Source: Bacteroidales bacterium UBA6401
GTDB taxonomy: Bacteria; Bacteroidota; Bacteroidia; Bacteroidales; UBA932
Assembly: GCA_002438635.1 (NCBI GenBank)
Contig: DJPX01000028.1
Span: 1-46,807 of the forward strand
DNA: 46,807 nucleotides
Direction of reading: 5' to 3'
Position 1 is the stretch's first letter. The number at the start of each line of letters is the position of its first letter. The notes under the pieces were generated by a model that made no database searches, had not been told where the DNA came from, and saw only the letters and a program-made list of their open reading frames with translations. This document shows positions 8,524 to 16,765 of the stretch, piece by piece. Both the position numbers and the translations under genes were made by a program.

Positions 8524-9096
8524 ATGAAGAAAATTTTTTTGATTGCCGCAACATCGCTGATTTCACTTGCAGCCGTTGCACAGCCGAAATTTGCACATGT
8601 TAATTTCGCAGAGCTCGTTCAGCTTATGCCAGAGGCAGATGCTGCACGTGCCGCTCTTGATGCTTCGAATAAGGAAGTGCAGGAGACTTATTCAGCTATG
8701 GTTGAAGAATATCAGACAAAATACTCTGTATATCAGCAGAAGGCTTCTACTTGGACTCCAGCTATAAGAGAAAGTAAAGAAAAGGAACTTCAGGGAATAG
8801 TAACTCGTATCCAAGAGTTTGAACAGAGCATACAGTCGGACCTTCAGCAGCAACAGCAGACTTTAATGGCCCCTATCCAGAAAAAAGCTACCGAGACCAT
8901 TAATAAACTGGCAAAAGAAGGCGGGTATATCTATGTGTTTGATGTTAATACTGCTCTTTACATAGATGAAACTCAAAGCGTGGATCTTACTCCGGCAGCT
9001 CGCAAGGTATTGAATATACCTGAAGGACGCACACTGGAATCACTGCAGCAAGAGTTGGCCGCAAAAGCCGCTTCTGAGCAGCAGAATCAACAATAA
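8524..9096 (+). CDS. Skp/OmpH periplasmic chaperone
   Basis: A 190-residue exported protein with a signal peptide (1-19, cleavage near AVA-Q). A Skp/OmpH domain follows: opening strand KFAHVNFAELVQLMP, a long coiled coil (about 45-130, rich in Gln and Glu) and the closing element GGYIYVFDVN. The C-terminal tail is Ala/Gln-rich. It is the second OmpH-type protein of the window. This one has a cleavable signal and is encoded directly after bamA, so it is the better candidate for the classical BamA-feeding chaperone. A strong terminator follows. Confidence 0.9.
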   Translation: MKKIFLIAATSLISLAAVAQPKFAHVNFAELVQLMPEADAARAALDASNKEVQETYSAMVEEYQTKYSVYQQKASTWTPAIRESKEKELQGIVTRIQEFEQSIQSDLQQQQQTLMAPIQKKATETINKLAKEGGYIYVFDVNTALYIDETQSVDLTPAARKVLNIPEGRTLESLQQELAAKAASEQQNQQ

Positions 9097-9122
9097 TAAT
9101 AGCTTTTTCACAAACTTGACTT

Positions 9123-9172
9123 GAGAGATTCGTTTTGTGCCATTAATTGGCATTCACGAGTCTCTTTTTTTT
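9123..9172 (+). terminator. Terminator after bamA-skp
   Basis: A two-part hairpin: GAGATTCG (9125-9132) pairs with CGAGTCTC (9157-9164, one G-T wobble), and TGCCA/TGGCA form the inner stem. It is followed by eight T residues (9165-9172). This is the best intrinsic terminator in the window. Confidence 0.88.
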
Positions 9173-9185
9173 GAAAGACTTTCAA
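9171..9185. promoter_or_regulatory. 15-bp palindrome upstream of gdhA (possible operator)
   Basis: TTGAAAG-A-CTTTCAA is a perfect dyad with 7-base arms, 35 bases before gdhA and just after the skp terminator. No -7 box is obvious between it and the ATG. It could be an operator for nitrogen control of gdhA; its function is inferred from position only. Confidence 0.3.
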
Positions 9186-9220
9186 AACATTTTCTTAATA
9201 ACACTAATAACTAATCATAT

Positions 9221-10561
9221 ATGAAAGCTAAAGATATTATGTCAAGGCTTGAGTCGAAGTATCCGCACGAGAGCGAATATCTTCAGGCCGTAAGCGAAGT
9301 GCTTGACTCTGTGGAAGAAATCTACAAGGAGCATCCGGAATTTGAAAAAGCGAGAATAATTGAGCGTCTGGTAGAACCGGATCGTGTATTTACATTCAAG
9401 GTTACCTGGGTGGACGATAGCGGATTCGTTCAGACTAACACTGGCTACAGGGTGCAGTTTAACAGTGCTATCGGGCCCTATAAGGGTGGCTTGCGTTTCC
9501 ATAAGGCTGTCAATCTATCTATGCTTAAATTCTTGGCCTTTGAGCAAATATTTAAGAATGCTCTGACCACACTACCGATGGGTGGTGCGAAAGGTGGGTC
9601 GGATTTTGATCCTTCGGGGAAGAGCGATGCGGAGATAATGCGTTTTTGCCAGTCGTTCATGTTGGAATTGTGGCGTTGTATTGGACCGGATCAGGATATT
9701 CCTGCAGGAGATGTGGGCGTAGGTGGCAGGGAAATAGGATACTTGAACGGGATGTATACGAAATTGGCCCGAAGATATAATACGGGAGTAATAACAGGTA
9801 AAGGTCTTAACTGGGGCGGTTCTATTCTTCGTCCGGAGGCCACAGGCTATGGGGCTTTGTATTTTATTCAGAATATGCTCTCTCGCGAAAGAAAAAGCAT
9901 TCAGGGTAAGAGAATTGCTGTTTCCGGCTTTGGAAATGTGGCATGGGGAGCGTGTAAGAAAGCTACTGAATTGGGAGCAATGGTGGTTTGTATTTCAGGG
10001 CCAGACGGAGTGTGCTGGATTCCTAATGGCAGTACACCTCAGATGATTGAGTATATGAAGGAAATGCGAGCCTCAAATCGTAACCGCGTGCAAGATATGG
10101 CAGAAAAGTTTCCTTCTTTGTGTGAGTTCATCCCGGGTAAAAAGTCTTGGAGTGTAGAGTGCGACATAGCACTTCCTTGTGCATTTCAGAACGAACTTTC
10201 TCTTGAAGATGCGAAGGAACTCTATAAGAATGGGTGTTGGTGTTGCTGTGAGGTGAGCAATATGGGCTGCCAAAGCGATGCTGTACATTTTCTAAATACT
10301 AATATGCTTTTCGCTCCGGGAAAGGCAGCGAATGCAGGAGGAGTGGCCACTTCTGGTCTTGAGATGACTCAAAATGCCACGCATATAAGCTGGAGCGCGG
10401 AGGAGGTGGATTCTAAACTTCACGCCATAATGCGTTCTATTCACGATGCGTGTGTGAAATATGGCATGGACAAATCGGGGAAAGTGGATTATGTGAAGGG
10501 GGCGAATGTGGCTGGTTTTATGAAGGTGGCTAACGCTATGCTTGAACAAGGGGTACTTTAG
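9221..10561 (+). CDS. gdhA: NADP-type glutamate dehydrogenase
   Basis: A 446-residue hexameric-type glutamate dehydrogenase interconverting 2-oxoglutarate plus ammonia and glutamate. Substrate residues lie in GPYKGGLRFH (Lys88) and PMGGAKGGSDFDP (Lys124). DQDIPAGDVGVGGREIGYL is the following family signature and SGFGNVAWG (about 236-244) is the dinucleotide loop. The C-terminal GKAANAGGVATSGLEMTQN is also conserved. Length matches the small (about 450 residue) class, usually NADP-dependent and biosynthetic; the coenzyme cannot be settled from sequence alone. It stands alone between a terminator and the transporter promoter. Confidence 0.96.
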   Translation: MKAKDIMSRLESKYPHESEYLQAVSEVLDSVEEIYKEHPEFEKARIIERLVEPDRVFTFKVTWVDDSGFVQTNTGYRVQFNSAIGPYKGGLRFHKAVNLSMLKFLAFEQIFKNALTTLPMGGAKGGSDFDPSGKSDAEIMRFCQSFMLELWRCIGPDQDIPAGDVGVGGREIGYLNGMYTKLARRYNTGVITGKGLNWGGSILRPEATGYGALYFIQNMLSRERKSIQGKRIAVSGFGNVAWGACKKATELGAMVVCISGPDGVCWIPNGSTPQMIEYMKEMRASNRNRVQDMAEKFPSLCEFIPGKKSWSVECDIALPCAFQNELSLEDAKELYKNGCWCCCEVSNMGCQSDAVHFLNTNMLFAPGKAANAGGVATSGLEMTQNATHISWSAEEVDSKLHAIMRSIHDACVKYGMDKSGKVDYVKGANVAGFMKVANAMLEQGVL

Positions 10562-10581
10562 GAATTTACATAGATATTTAC

Positions 10582-10616
10582 TAAATTTGCGCCGTTTTTC
10601 GCTAAGGAAAACGGCG
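10582..10616 (+). promoter_or_regulatory. Promoter of the transporter-porin pair with overlapping dyad
   Basis: TAAATTTG (10582-10589) is a perfect -7 box. A 9-bp perfect inverted repeat (CGCCGTTTT 10590-10598, AAAACGGCG 10608-10616) begins right after it. The predicted transcription start lies inside the left arm, so the dyad suits an operator or roadblock better than an RNA hairpin of this transcript. For gdhA read-through RNA it could form a 3' stem, though no T tract follows. Confidence 0.5.
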
Positions 10617-10645
10617 TGATTCGTAATTAAGCTATAAATAATATA

Positions 10646-12103
10646 ATGGAATCAAAAAAACCTAATTACAAGAAGTTGATGGGACTTCCTCTCGTGCTTT
10701 TTGTAACCTTGTTTCTCTTTTTCGTGCCGACTTCATTTTTCGGGATCGACGCATTTACCTTAACCCAGCAGAGAACTATAGCGATTTTCGCCTTTGCTGC
10801 GCTTATGTGGATTTTGGAAATAGTGCCAGCGTGGGCCACATCCATAATCACTATGGTCTTGTTAATTTTCACTATTTCGACGGGGTCATTTGGCTTTCTG
10901 CTTCATAAACTACCGGAAGGTGGTTTTGCAGAGGGAGCCGTAGTCGGATATAAGGACTTGATGGCGTCATTTGCCAGTCCGACCATTATGCTCTTTATGG
11001 GTGGATTCGTGCTGGCGATTGCTGCTACGAAGGTCGGCCTGGATGTGGTTCTTGCCCGCGTGCTTTTGGCTCCATTCGGCACTAACCCTAAAATGGTTCT
11101 TCTAGGAATCTTGCTTGTTGTGGCATTCTTTTCAATGTTTATGAGCAATACAGCGACAGCTGCTATGATGCTGGCATTCCTGGCTCCTGTACTGAAGAGT
11201 CTTCCTGCTGACGGAAAAGGTCGGGTGGGCTTGGCATTGGCCATTCCTATAGGGGCCAATATCGGTGGTATAGGGACTCCGATAGGTACGCCTCCTAATG
11301 TCATAGCATTGGGCTATTTGAAAGAACAATTAGGAATTGACGTTGCATTTGGCGATTGGTGCGTTAGAATGGTTCCTTTTGTTTTGGTGATGATACTGAT
11401 TTCGTGGGGGATACTGCTTATGTTCTTCCCATTTAAAGCCAAGAAAATAGAACTTAAAATAGAGGCTAACAAGAAAAAGGACGCGAAGTTCTGGATTGTT
11501 GCAGCTACTTTCATCGCCACTATAGTCTTGTGGCTAATCCCTGAGAAGTTAACTAACCTGAATTCCTATGAAGTGGCTCTTATCCCATTTGCAGTATTTG
11601 TGGCGAGCGGAGTTTTCGAAAAGAAGGATTTTGAGGAAATTAACTGGGATGTACTATGGATGGTGGCCGGAGGTCTTGCTCTTGGTACAGCTCTAATGAA
11701 AACAGGTCTGGCCTCTACGCTTGTAAATGCTATTCCATTCGGATTAATGCCTGCAATGGCAGTGTTGATAGTATCAGGCTTGGTAGGTTATGTCATTTCC
11801 AACTTTTTGTCGCATACTTCAGCAGCAAATCTTTTGTTGCCTATTCTTACGGCTATCGCAGTAGGCGCAGTGGGAACTTCTATGGGCGATCAACTTGAAT
11901 TGTTAGGTGGCGTTCAGGCTTTACTTATAGGTTTGGCCATTTCTACATCTGTGGCTATGATATTGCCTATCAGTACACCTCCTAATGCTATTGCAAGTTC
12001 TACTGGATTAATAGAAACTAAGGATATGGCCAAGGTGGGTATCCTTATAGGAATAGTCGGTCTTGCTCTTGGCTATGGAGTGTTGATATTTGTCGGATTC
12101 TAA
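10646..12103 (+). CDS. DASS (SLC13) family sodium/carboxylate symporter
   Basis: A 485-residue inner-membrane protein with about 11-12 hydrophobic segments. It has the two inverted halves of the divalent anion:sodium symporter family: first sodium/substrate motif SNT (167-169) followed by NIGGIGTPIGTPPNVIA, and the second SHT (about 388) followed by STPPNAIAS. Relatives import succinate, fumarate, malate, citrate or sulfate; the substrate here is not decided by the sequence, but TPPN signatures favour C4-dicarboxylates. Its stop overlaps the porin start by one base (TAATG). The pair probably provides outer- and inner-membrane uptake of the same compound. Confidence 0.92.
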   Translation: MESKKPNYKKLMGLPLVLFVTLFLFFVPTSFFGIDAFTLTQQRTIAIFAFAALMWILEIVPAWATSIITMVLLIFTISTGSFGFLLHKLPEGGFAEGAVVGYKDLMASFASPTIMLFMGGFVLAIAATKVGLDVVLARVLLAPFGTNPKMVLLGILLVVAFFSMFMSNTATAAMMLAFLAPVLKSLPADGKGRVGLALAIPIGANIGGIGTPIGTPPNVIALGYLKEQLGIDVAFGDWCVRMVPFVLVMILISWGILLMFFPFKAKKIELKIEANKKKDAKFWIVAATFIATIVLWLIPEKLTNLNSYEVALIPFAVFVASGVFEKKDFEEINWDVLWMVAGGLALGTALMKTGLASTLVNAIPFGLMPAMAVLIVSGLVGYVISNFLSHTSAANLLLPILTAIAVGAVGTSMGDQLELLGGVQALLIGLAISTSVAMILPISTPPNAIASSTGLIETKDMAKVGILIGIVGLALGYGVLIFVGF

Positions 12104-13431
12104 TGAAAATTAAAATTATATTGTTAATGGGAGCGACGATGTTAAGTAGCATTGTCGCTTTCGCTCAAAATAAGCCTGAGGTGAAGCTCTATGGCTTTGT
12201 GAGGACTTTTTCTACAATCGATAGCCGTCTTAGCAAGTCTGGAACCGGCGAATTATATTATTATGTCCCTATGGATTATAATTATAATTCTAAGGGAGTG
12301 GATCTTAATGCTTTGCAGACTGCTAAAAGTGCTTCTCTTACATCCAGACTTGGGGTTAACTCTTCGTGGACTTCTGGTAATCTGAAAGTTAATGGAAAGA
12401 TAGAAGCTGATTTTTATAGCGGACTCAGTGGCGTTACAGGTACGGCCGTCTTGCGCTTAAGGCAGGCTTATTTTGACATTCTTACTCATGGTTTCGATTT
12501 TAAACTTGGCCAAGCTTGGCATCCTATGGCTGCTGATATGCCGGATGTGTTTGCGCTAGAAGTCGGAGTGCCTTTCGGGCCGTTTAGCCGAACTCCGCAG
12601 TTTACCATGAATACAGAATGGGGAAAACATTTCGTTTCTACCATTTCTTTTCTTACTCAGATGCAGTATACTTCCGCTGGTCCCGAAGGGTCTTCTGCCA
12701 ATTATGCCAAGTACACAGGCTTTTGTAACCCTGAACTCTATGTTGGTCTTACTTATAAAGGGGGGCCTTTCCTAGGTAGAGTAGGGTATTCACAGATGAC
12801 TATTCGTCCCCGTTATAAGGGTATGGTGGATGGCGTGGAGAGTTTTGTCTCGGATAATCTATCCACTACAAGCGGATTTGTGTATTTACAGTATAAGTGG
12901 AATATGTTTAGTGCTAAATTAAAATCTGTTCTTGCGCAAGGAGGAGAACACCTCAATATGCTGGGAGGCTATGGGATTAGCCACAAATTCACATCAGAAG
13001 GAGAGGATGGTCATTATGAATACACGCCTACCCTAACTTCTTCGTCGTGGCTTTCGCTTTCGTATGGTAAGAAATATAAGGTCGGTTTGTTTTTGGGCTA
13101 CGCTCGTAATTTCGGGACTACTAAGGATTTGCAAGAGATAGAAGAGGGATGCGGATGGGTGGATTCCAAACAGAATTACTTAGCGAAAAACACATATTCC
13201 AACCTCAATTCCACTTACAGGATTTCTCCATTATTTAGTTGGGTGATAGGGCCTGTTACCTTGGCCTTTGAATATTCTTATAGTGCTGCTCAATACGGAG
13301 AGTATGGCAAATTCACCGCACAAGACGGTACTACCTATACGCAATGTGTGGGGCTGAGGGGCTTGGCCGAGAATGGACTACACTGGGTGGGGAATCATCG
13401 CTTCCAGTTTATGAGCAAATTCTCATTCTAA
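12103..13431 (+). CDS. DcaP-like outer-membrane porin
   Basis: A 442-residue protein with a signal peptide (1-21, AFA-Q) and then alternating aromatic beta strands to a terminal Phe (FMSKFSF), as in outer-membrane barrels. KLYGFVRTFSTID at the start, SRLGVNSSW, KIEADFYSG, LRLRQAYFDI and FDFKLGQAWHP resemble the DcaP-like porin family, which lets dicarboxylates through in other bacteria. Translation is probably coupled to the preceding carboxylate transporter through the one-base stop/start overlap. Transport specificity is inferred from the neighbour. Confidence 0.85.
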   Translation: MKIKIILLMGATMLSSIVAFAQNKPEVKLYGFVRTFSTIDSRLSKSGTGELYYYVPMDYNYNSKGVDLNALQTAKSASLTSRLGVNSSWTSGNLKVNGKIEADFYSGLSGVTGTAVLRLRQAYFDILTHGFDFKLGQAWHPMAADMPDVFALEVGVPFGPFSRTPQFTMNTEWGKHFVSTISFLTQMQYTSAGPEGSSANYAKYTGFCNPELYVGLTYKGGPFLGRVGYSQMTIRPRYKGMVDGVESFVSDNLSTTSGFVYLQYKWNMFSAKLKSVLAQGGEHLNMLGGYGISHKFTSEGEDGHYEYTPTLTSSSWLSLSYGKKYKVGLFLGYARNFGTTKDLQEIEEGCGWVDSKQNYLAKNTYSNLNSTYRISPLFSWVIGPVTLAFEYSYSAAQYGEYGKFTAQDGTTYTQCVGLRGLAENGLHWVGNHRFQFMSKFSF

Positions 13432-13514
13432 TCTGGTTACATTACCAAAATACATGTGGAGCAGTCTTATCCTAAACCCGTGGACGATCTTCGGGTTCAG
13501 CGGGCTGCCATGCG

Positions 13515-13570
13515 ATTCCTAAATACTTAATTTTAGGTATTACCGGTGCGGTGAAAAAATTATATCTTTG
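13515..13570 (+). promoter_or_regulatory. feoAB promoter with upstream inverted repeat
   Basis: TATCTTTG (13563-13570) fits the -7 box but ends only 8 bases before the feoAB ATG. ATTCCTAAA (13515-13523) and TTTAGGTAT (13532-13540) form a 9-base inverted repeat with one mismatch and an 8-base spacer, just upstream of the expected -33 region. That is a plausible place for a metal-responsive repressor. The 13432-13514 stretch holds a possible AACCCG/CGGGTT stem (13477-13499) without a T tract. Confidence 0.45.
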
Positions 13571-13578
13571 GGCCAATT

Positions 13579-15924
13579 ATGAATATAGGTGAGTTAAAAA
13601 TTGGACAAAGCGCCGAGGTTCTTGCTGTCGGCGGGGAAGGTAATTTAAGACAGCATTTTCTAGGGATGGGTATAATTCCGGGGACTGTTATTACACTTCA
13701 TGGTAAGGCCCCAATGGGAGATCCGCTGGAGATAATGGTTCAGGGCTATTCGCTTACGCTTCGTCTTAATGAAGCCCGGCAAATAGAGGTGAAAGTAGTC
13801 GAGTCATTGAAGGATGATTTTTCTCAGGCTTCTCCTGATATAGCATATAATCTTTCGGTTCACGCCGACAATTCCCATCCCGGTTTTGGTGAGGAAGGAA
13901 AATATCATTCGCCAGATCATGCTAATCCTTTACCGAAAGGGGAGTTGCTCACTTTCGCGCTAGTGGGACAGCAGAATTGTGGAAAGACCACTTTGTTCAA
14001 TCAATTGACAGGCTCTAATCAGCATGTAGGGAATTTCCCAGGGGTTACTGTAGATAGGAAAGATGGTCAGATTCGTAATCACCCTAATACAGTGGTAACC
14101 GACCTTCCTGGAATTTATTCATTGTCCACGTATACCCAGGAGGAAATAGTCTCTAGAGATTTTATCCTTAAACAGAAGCCCAAGGCCATAATAAATATTG
14201 TGGATGCCAGCAATATAGAAAGGCATCTTTACCTAACGATGCAGCTGATGGAGCTGGATATACCTATGGTATTGGCCCTTAATATGATGGATGAGTTACG
14301 TGGTAATGGAGGAAGCGTGCGTGTAAATATGATGGAAAGGGAATTGGGACTTCCTGTAGTGCCTATTAGTGCCGCTAAGGGGGAAGGAATCGATGAACTC
14401 GTGGAACATGCTATCCATGTTGCAACTTATCAGGAGAAGCCGGCCCGTCAGGATTTTTGTCCTCCGGATGAACATGGTGGGGCAGTGCATCGTTGTCTTC
14501 ATGGTATAATGCACCTAATTGAAGATCACGCTTCTACGGCTGGTATCCCTATTAGATTTGCAGCGTCACGCCTGGTCGAAGGAGATCAAGAAGTCATGGA
14601 AGCACTTCATCTTAGTGATGATGAAAAACATATTCTTGGGGAGATTATCTCTCAAATGGAAAAGGAGCGTGGGCTGGATCGTTATGCCGCTATGGCCGAT
14701 ATGCGATATGCCTTCATAAATAGGCTTTGCTCGCAGAGCGTCGTGAAGCCCCAAGTGAGTAAGGAACGCATCCGCTCCAATAAGATAGATCGTATACTCA
14801 CTGGGCGATACACTGCAGTACCGGCATTTGTCTTGATATTGGCCCTAATTTTTTATTTGACTTTTGATGTTATAGGAACGCCTCTTCAGAACTTGCTCGG
14901 TAGTGGGATAGATGCTTTAGGTGCTAATGTTAATAAGGCTTTTTTGTCGTGGAATGTTAGTGAGCCGGTGCGTTCACTTGTGGTTGATGCCATATTCGGA
15001 GGGGTAGGAAGCGTACTAAGTTTTGTACCTATAATTATAGTGCTGTTTTTCTTCCTTTCTATGCTTGAAGATAGTGGATATATGGCAAGGATAGCTTTCG
15101 TGTGTGACGCATTTTTACGCAAAGTCGGTCTTTCCGGGCGTAGTATCGTGCCAATGCTTATCTCCTTCGGGTGTTCGGTGCCGGGCGTTATGGCATCGCG
15201 CACTTTGCCAAGCGCCAGAGATAGGAAGATGACAATTTTGCTCATCCCATTTATGAGTTGCTCGGCGAAAATAGCCATATACGGATTTTTTGCCGCTGCC
15301 TTTTTCCCTGAACACGCCGGCTTGGCAATGGTTTCGATGTATTTGTTAGGCATCTTGTTAGGAATAGTGGTGGCTCTTGTCCGCAAGTCCTTCTCTAAGG
15401 ACTCTCAGGCTGCGCCTTTCGTTATGGAAATGCCTACATATCGTCTGCCACAGGCCAGAAATGTGGGGCATCTATTGTGGGATAAAACTAAGGATTTTGT
15501 ACAGAGAGCTTTTTCTGTGATTTTCCTGGCCACGATAGTTATCTGGTTCTTACAGAGTTTTGATTTCAGGCTGAATCTTGTGGAGGATTATTCTAATAGT
15601 ATGCTGGCCAGAGTGTCGGGACTGATAGCTCCAGTGTTCTCTCCTATGGGACTTGGGGATTGGAGGGTGGTTACATCATTAGTGGCTGGTTTCCTGGCAA
15701 AGGAAAGTGTGGTTTCGACTATGGAAATATTGGGGGTGTCAGGCGTTTTGACTATGGCCTCCGCCGTGGCTATGATGGTGTTCTGTTCCCTTTATACGCC
15801 TTGTGTTGCCGCTATAGCATCCATTCGTAGAGAACTTGGTGGAAAATGGGCGGCCTTCGTCGTGGTGTTCCAGTGCGCATTTGCTTGGGTTATAGCGTTT
15901 TTAGCATATTTGCTATTCGTATAG
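13579..15924 (+). CDS. feoB: Fused ferrous iron transporter FeoA-FeoB
   Basis: A 781-residue fusion. Residues 1-75 are a FeoA SH3-like domain (ELKIGQSAEVLAVGG...LGMGIIPGTVITL). A polar His-containing linker (about 80-125) follows. Then comes the FeoB G domain: P-loop GQQNCGKTTLFN, switch region NFPGVTVDRKDG, DLPGIYSLS, and NMMD for guanine. A helical GDI region precedes the membrane part (about 420-781) with two Gate domains (SMLEDSGYMARIAF, VPMLISFGCSVPGVMASR). It imports Fe2+ across the inner membrane. Fusion of the two genes is usual in Bacteroidota. The small Cys-rich membrane peptide follows 38 bases downstream. Confidence 0.95.
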   Translation: MNIGELKIGQSAEVLAVGGEGNLRQHFLGMGIIPGTVITLHGKAPMGDPLEIMVQGYSLTLRLNEARQIEVKVVESLKDDFSQASPDIAYNLSVHADNSHPGFGEEGKYHSPDHANPLPKGELLTFALVGQQNCGKTTLFNQLTGSNQHVGNFPGVTVDRKDGQIRNHPNTVVTDLPGIYSLSTYTQEEIVSRDFILKQKPKAIINIVDASNIERHLYLTMQLMELDIPMVLALNMMDELRGNGGSVRVNMMERELGLPVVPISAAKGEGIDELVEHAIHVATYQEKPARQDFCPPDEHGGAVHRCLHGIMHLIEDHASTAGIPIRFAASRLVEGDQEVMEALHLSDDEKHILGEIISQMEKERGLDRYAAMADMRYAFINRLCSQSVVKPQVSKERIRSNKIDRILTGRYTAVPAFVLILALIFYLTFDVIGTPLQNLLGSGIDALGANVNKAFLSWNVSEPVRSLVVDAIFGGVGSVLSFVPIIIVLFFFLSMLEDSGYMARIAFVCDAFLRKVGLSGRSIVPMLISFGCSVPGVMASRTLPSARDRKMTILLIPFMSCSAKIAIYGFFAAAFFPEHAGLAMVSMYLLGILLGIVVALVRKSFSKDSQAAPFVMEMPTYRLPQARNVGHLLWDKTKDFVQRAFSVIFLATIVIWFLQSFDFRLNLVEDYSNSMLARVSGLIAPVFSPMGLGDWRVVTSLVAGFLAKESVVSTMEILGVSGVLTMASAVAMMVFCSLYTPCVAAIASIRRELGGKWAAFVVVFQCAFAWVIAFLAYLLFV

Positions 15925-15962
15925 GTTCATAAAAAAGGCAAGCTTGAAATAACGATATATTT

Positions 15963-16106
15963 ATGAACATTTCTACTATAATCGTGATCGTGGTGGTAGC
16001 TGTATGTGCTTTACTCGCATTATGGTTCACTCACCGCGCTAAAAAGAAAAGGGGCTGTTGCGGTTGCCCTCTATCTTCTTGTTGTAACGCAAAATCTAAA
16101 AAATAA
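15963..16106 (+). CDS. FeoB-associated Cys-rich membrane protein
   Basis: A 47-residue peptide. Residues 1-24 are one hydrophobic helix (MNISTIIVIVVVAVCALLAL start). A basic stretch RAKKKR follows, then a cysteine cluster GCCGCPLSSCCNAKSKK with five Cys. Size, single helix and CCGC cluster match the FeoB-associated Cys-rich family, found next to feoB in many anaerobes. A direct role in iron handling or FeoB assembly is likely but unproven. Confidence 0.85.
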   Translation: MNISTIIVIVVVAVCALLALWFTHRAKKKRGCCGCPLSSCCNAKSKK

Positions 16107-16190
16107 AATCGCTTTTGTCTCCCGCTAAGTCTTAGGCGCGAAAATGGTCGTCCCTCCCAGCTTCTTGCTCGTATATAGAAGGATTTTTAT

Positions 16191-16198
16191 TAATTTTG
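16191..16198 (+). promoter_or_regulatory. -7 element before the hypothetical gene-mnmA pair
   Basis: TAATTTTG fits TAnnTTTG and ends 24 bases before the ATG at 16223, the same spacing as other promoters in the window. Confidence 0.6.
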
Positions 16199-16222
16199 CG
16201 CAGGTTCTAAACAAAAAAGAAT

Positions 16223-16765
16223 ATGCCCGACACAAAATTATATGATGACTTTGAAACCACTCTGCAGAATGGGCTTATAAAGGTTTGTCAAAGTTATGGC
16301 TATCTTAAAGATGGACTTATGGAAAGTCCAGATATAGAAGCCAAATGGGATGACTATATAAAGGATTATGTGGCAGATGCTGTGAGTAATTTCAATGAAT
16401 ATCCGCAGGCGGCACTTTCGTGGGCAGGATTTTTGGGGATGGGTGTTGCCTATGCGTGGGATAAGGATTGGAAAGAGTATGAAACTAAGCCATACTCCTT
16501 TTATTATGGCTCACGCAAATGGGATGATATGGATGACCATATACTAAACGAATTCATTAATTATCCACAGGAGCAACGGCAGAAACTCTACGATCTTATG
16601 GATAGTATGGCTTCGGCATGCCTTGGCCTGATAAGGCATCAAGGGATAGAAGCTCAAACAGCCGATGGATTTTATTGTCTTGTAAGAGCCTTCAGCGTCT
16701 TTTATCGCATCGGGGCATCATTAGAGCTGGAACGATTGGCATATAAGAAAGTGGTTGTATCATGA
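16223..16765 (+). CDS. Hypothetical protein coupled to mnmA
   Basis: A 180-residue soluble, acidic, mostly helical protein that I cannot assign to a family. It has no signal peptide or membrane segment. It is rich in Trp and Tyr (for example YAWDKDWKEYETKPYSFYYGSRKWDDMDDH, given here as positions about 77-106). Its last four bases overlap the mnmA start (ATGA), so the two are translationally coupled, and a TAnnTTTG promoter precedes it. The tight linkage suggests a cytoplasmic partner for tRNA thiolation or a passenger in the same transcript; nothing in the sequence decides this. Confidence 0.75.
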   Translation: MPDTKLYDDFETTLQNGLIKVCQSYGYLKDGLMESPDIEAKWDDYIKDYVADAVSNFNEYPQAALSWAGFLGMGVAYAWDKDWKEYETKPYSFYYGSRKWDDMDDHILNEFINYPQEQRQKLYDLMDSMASACLGLIRHQGIEAQTADGFYCLVRAFSVFYRIGASLELERLAYKKVVVS

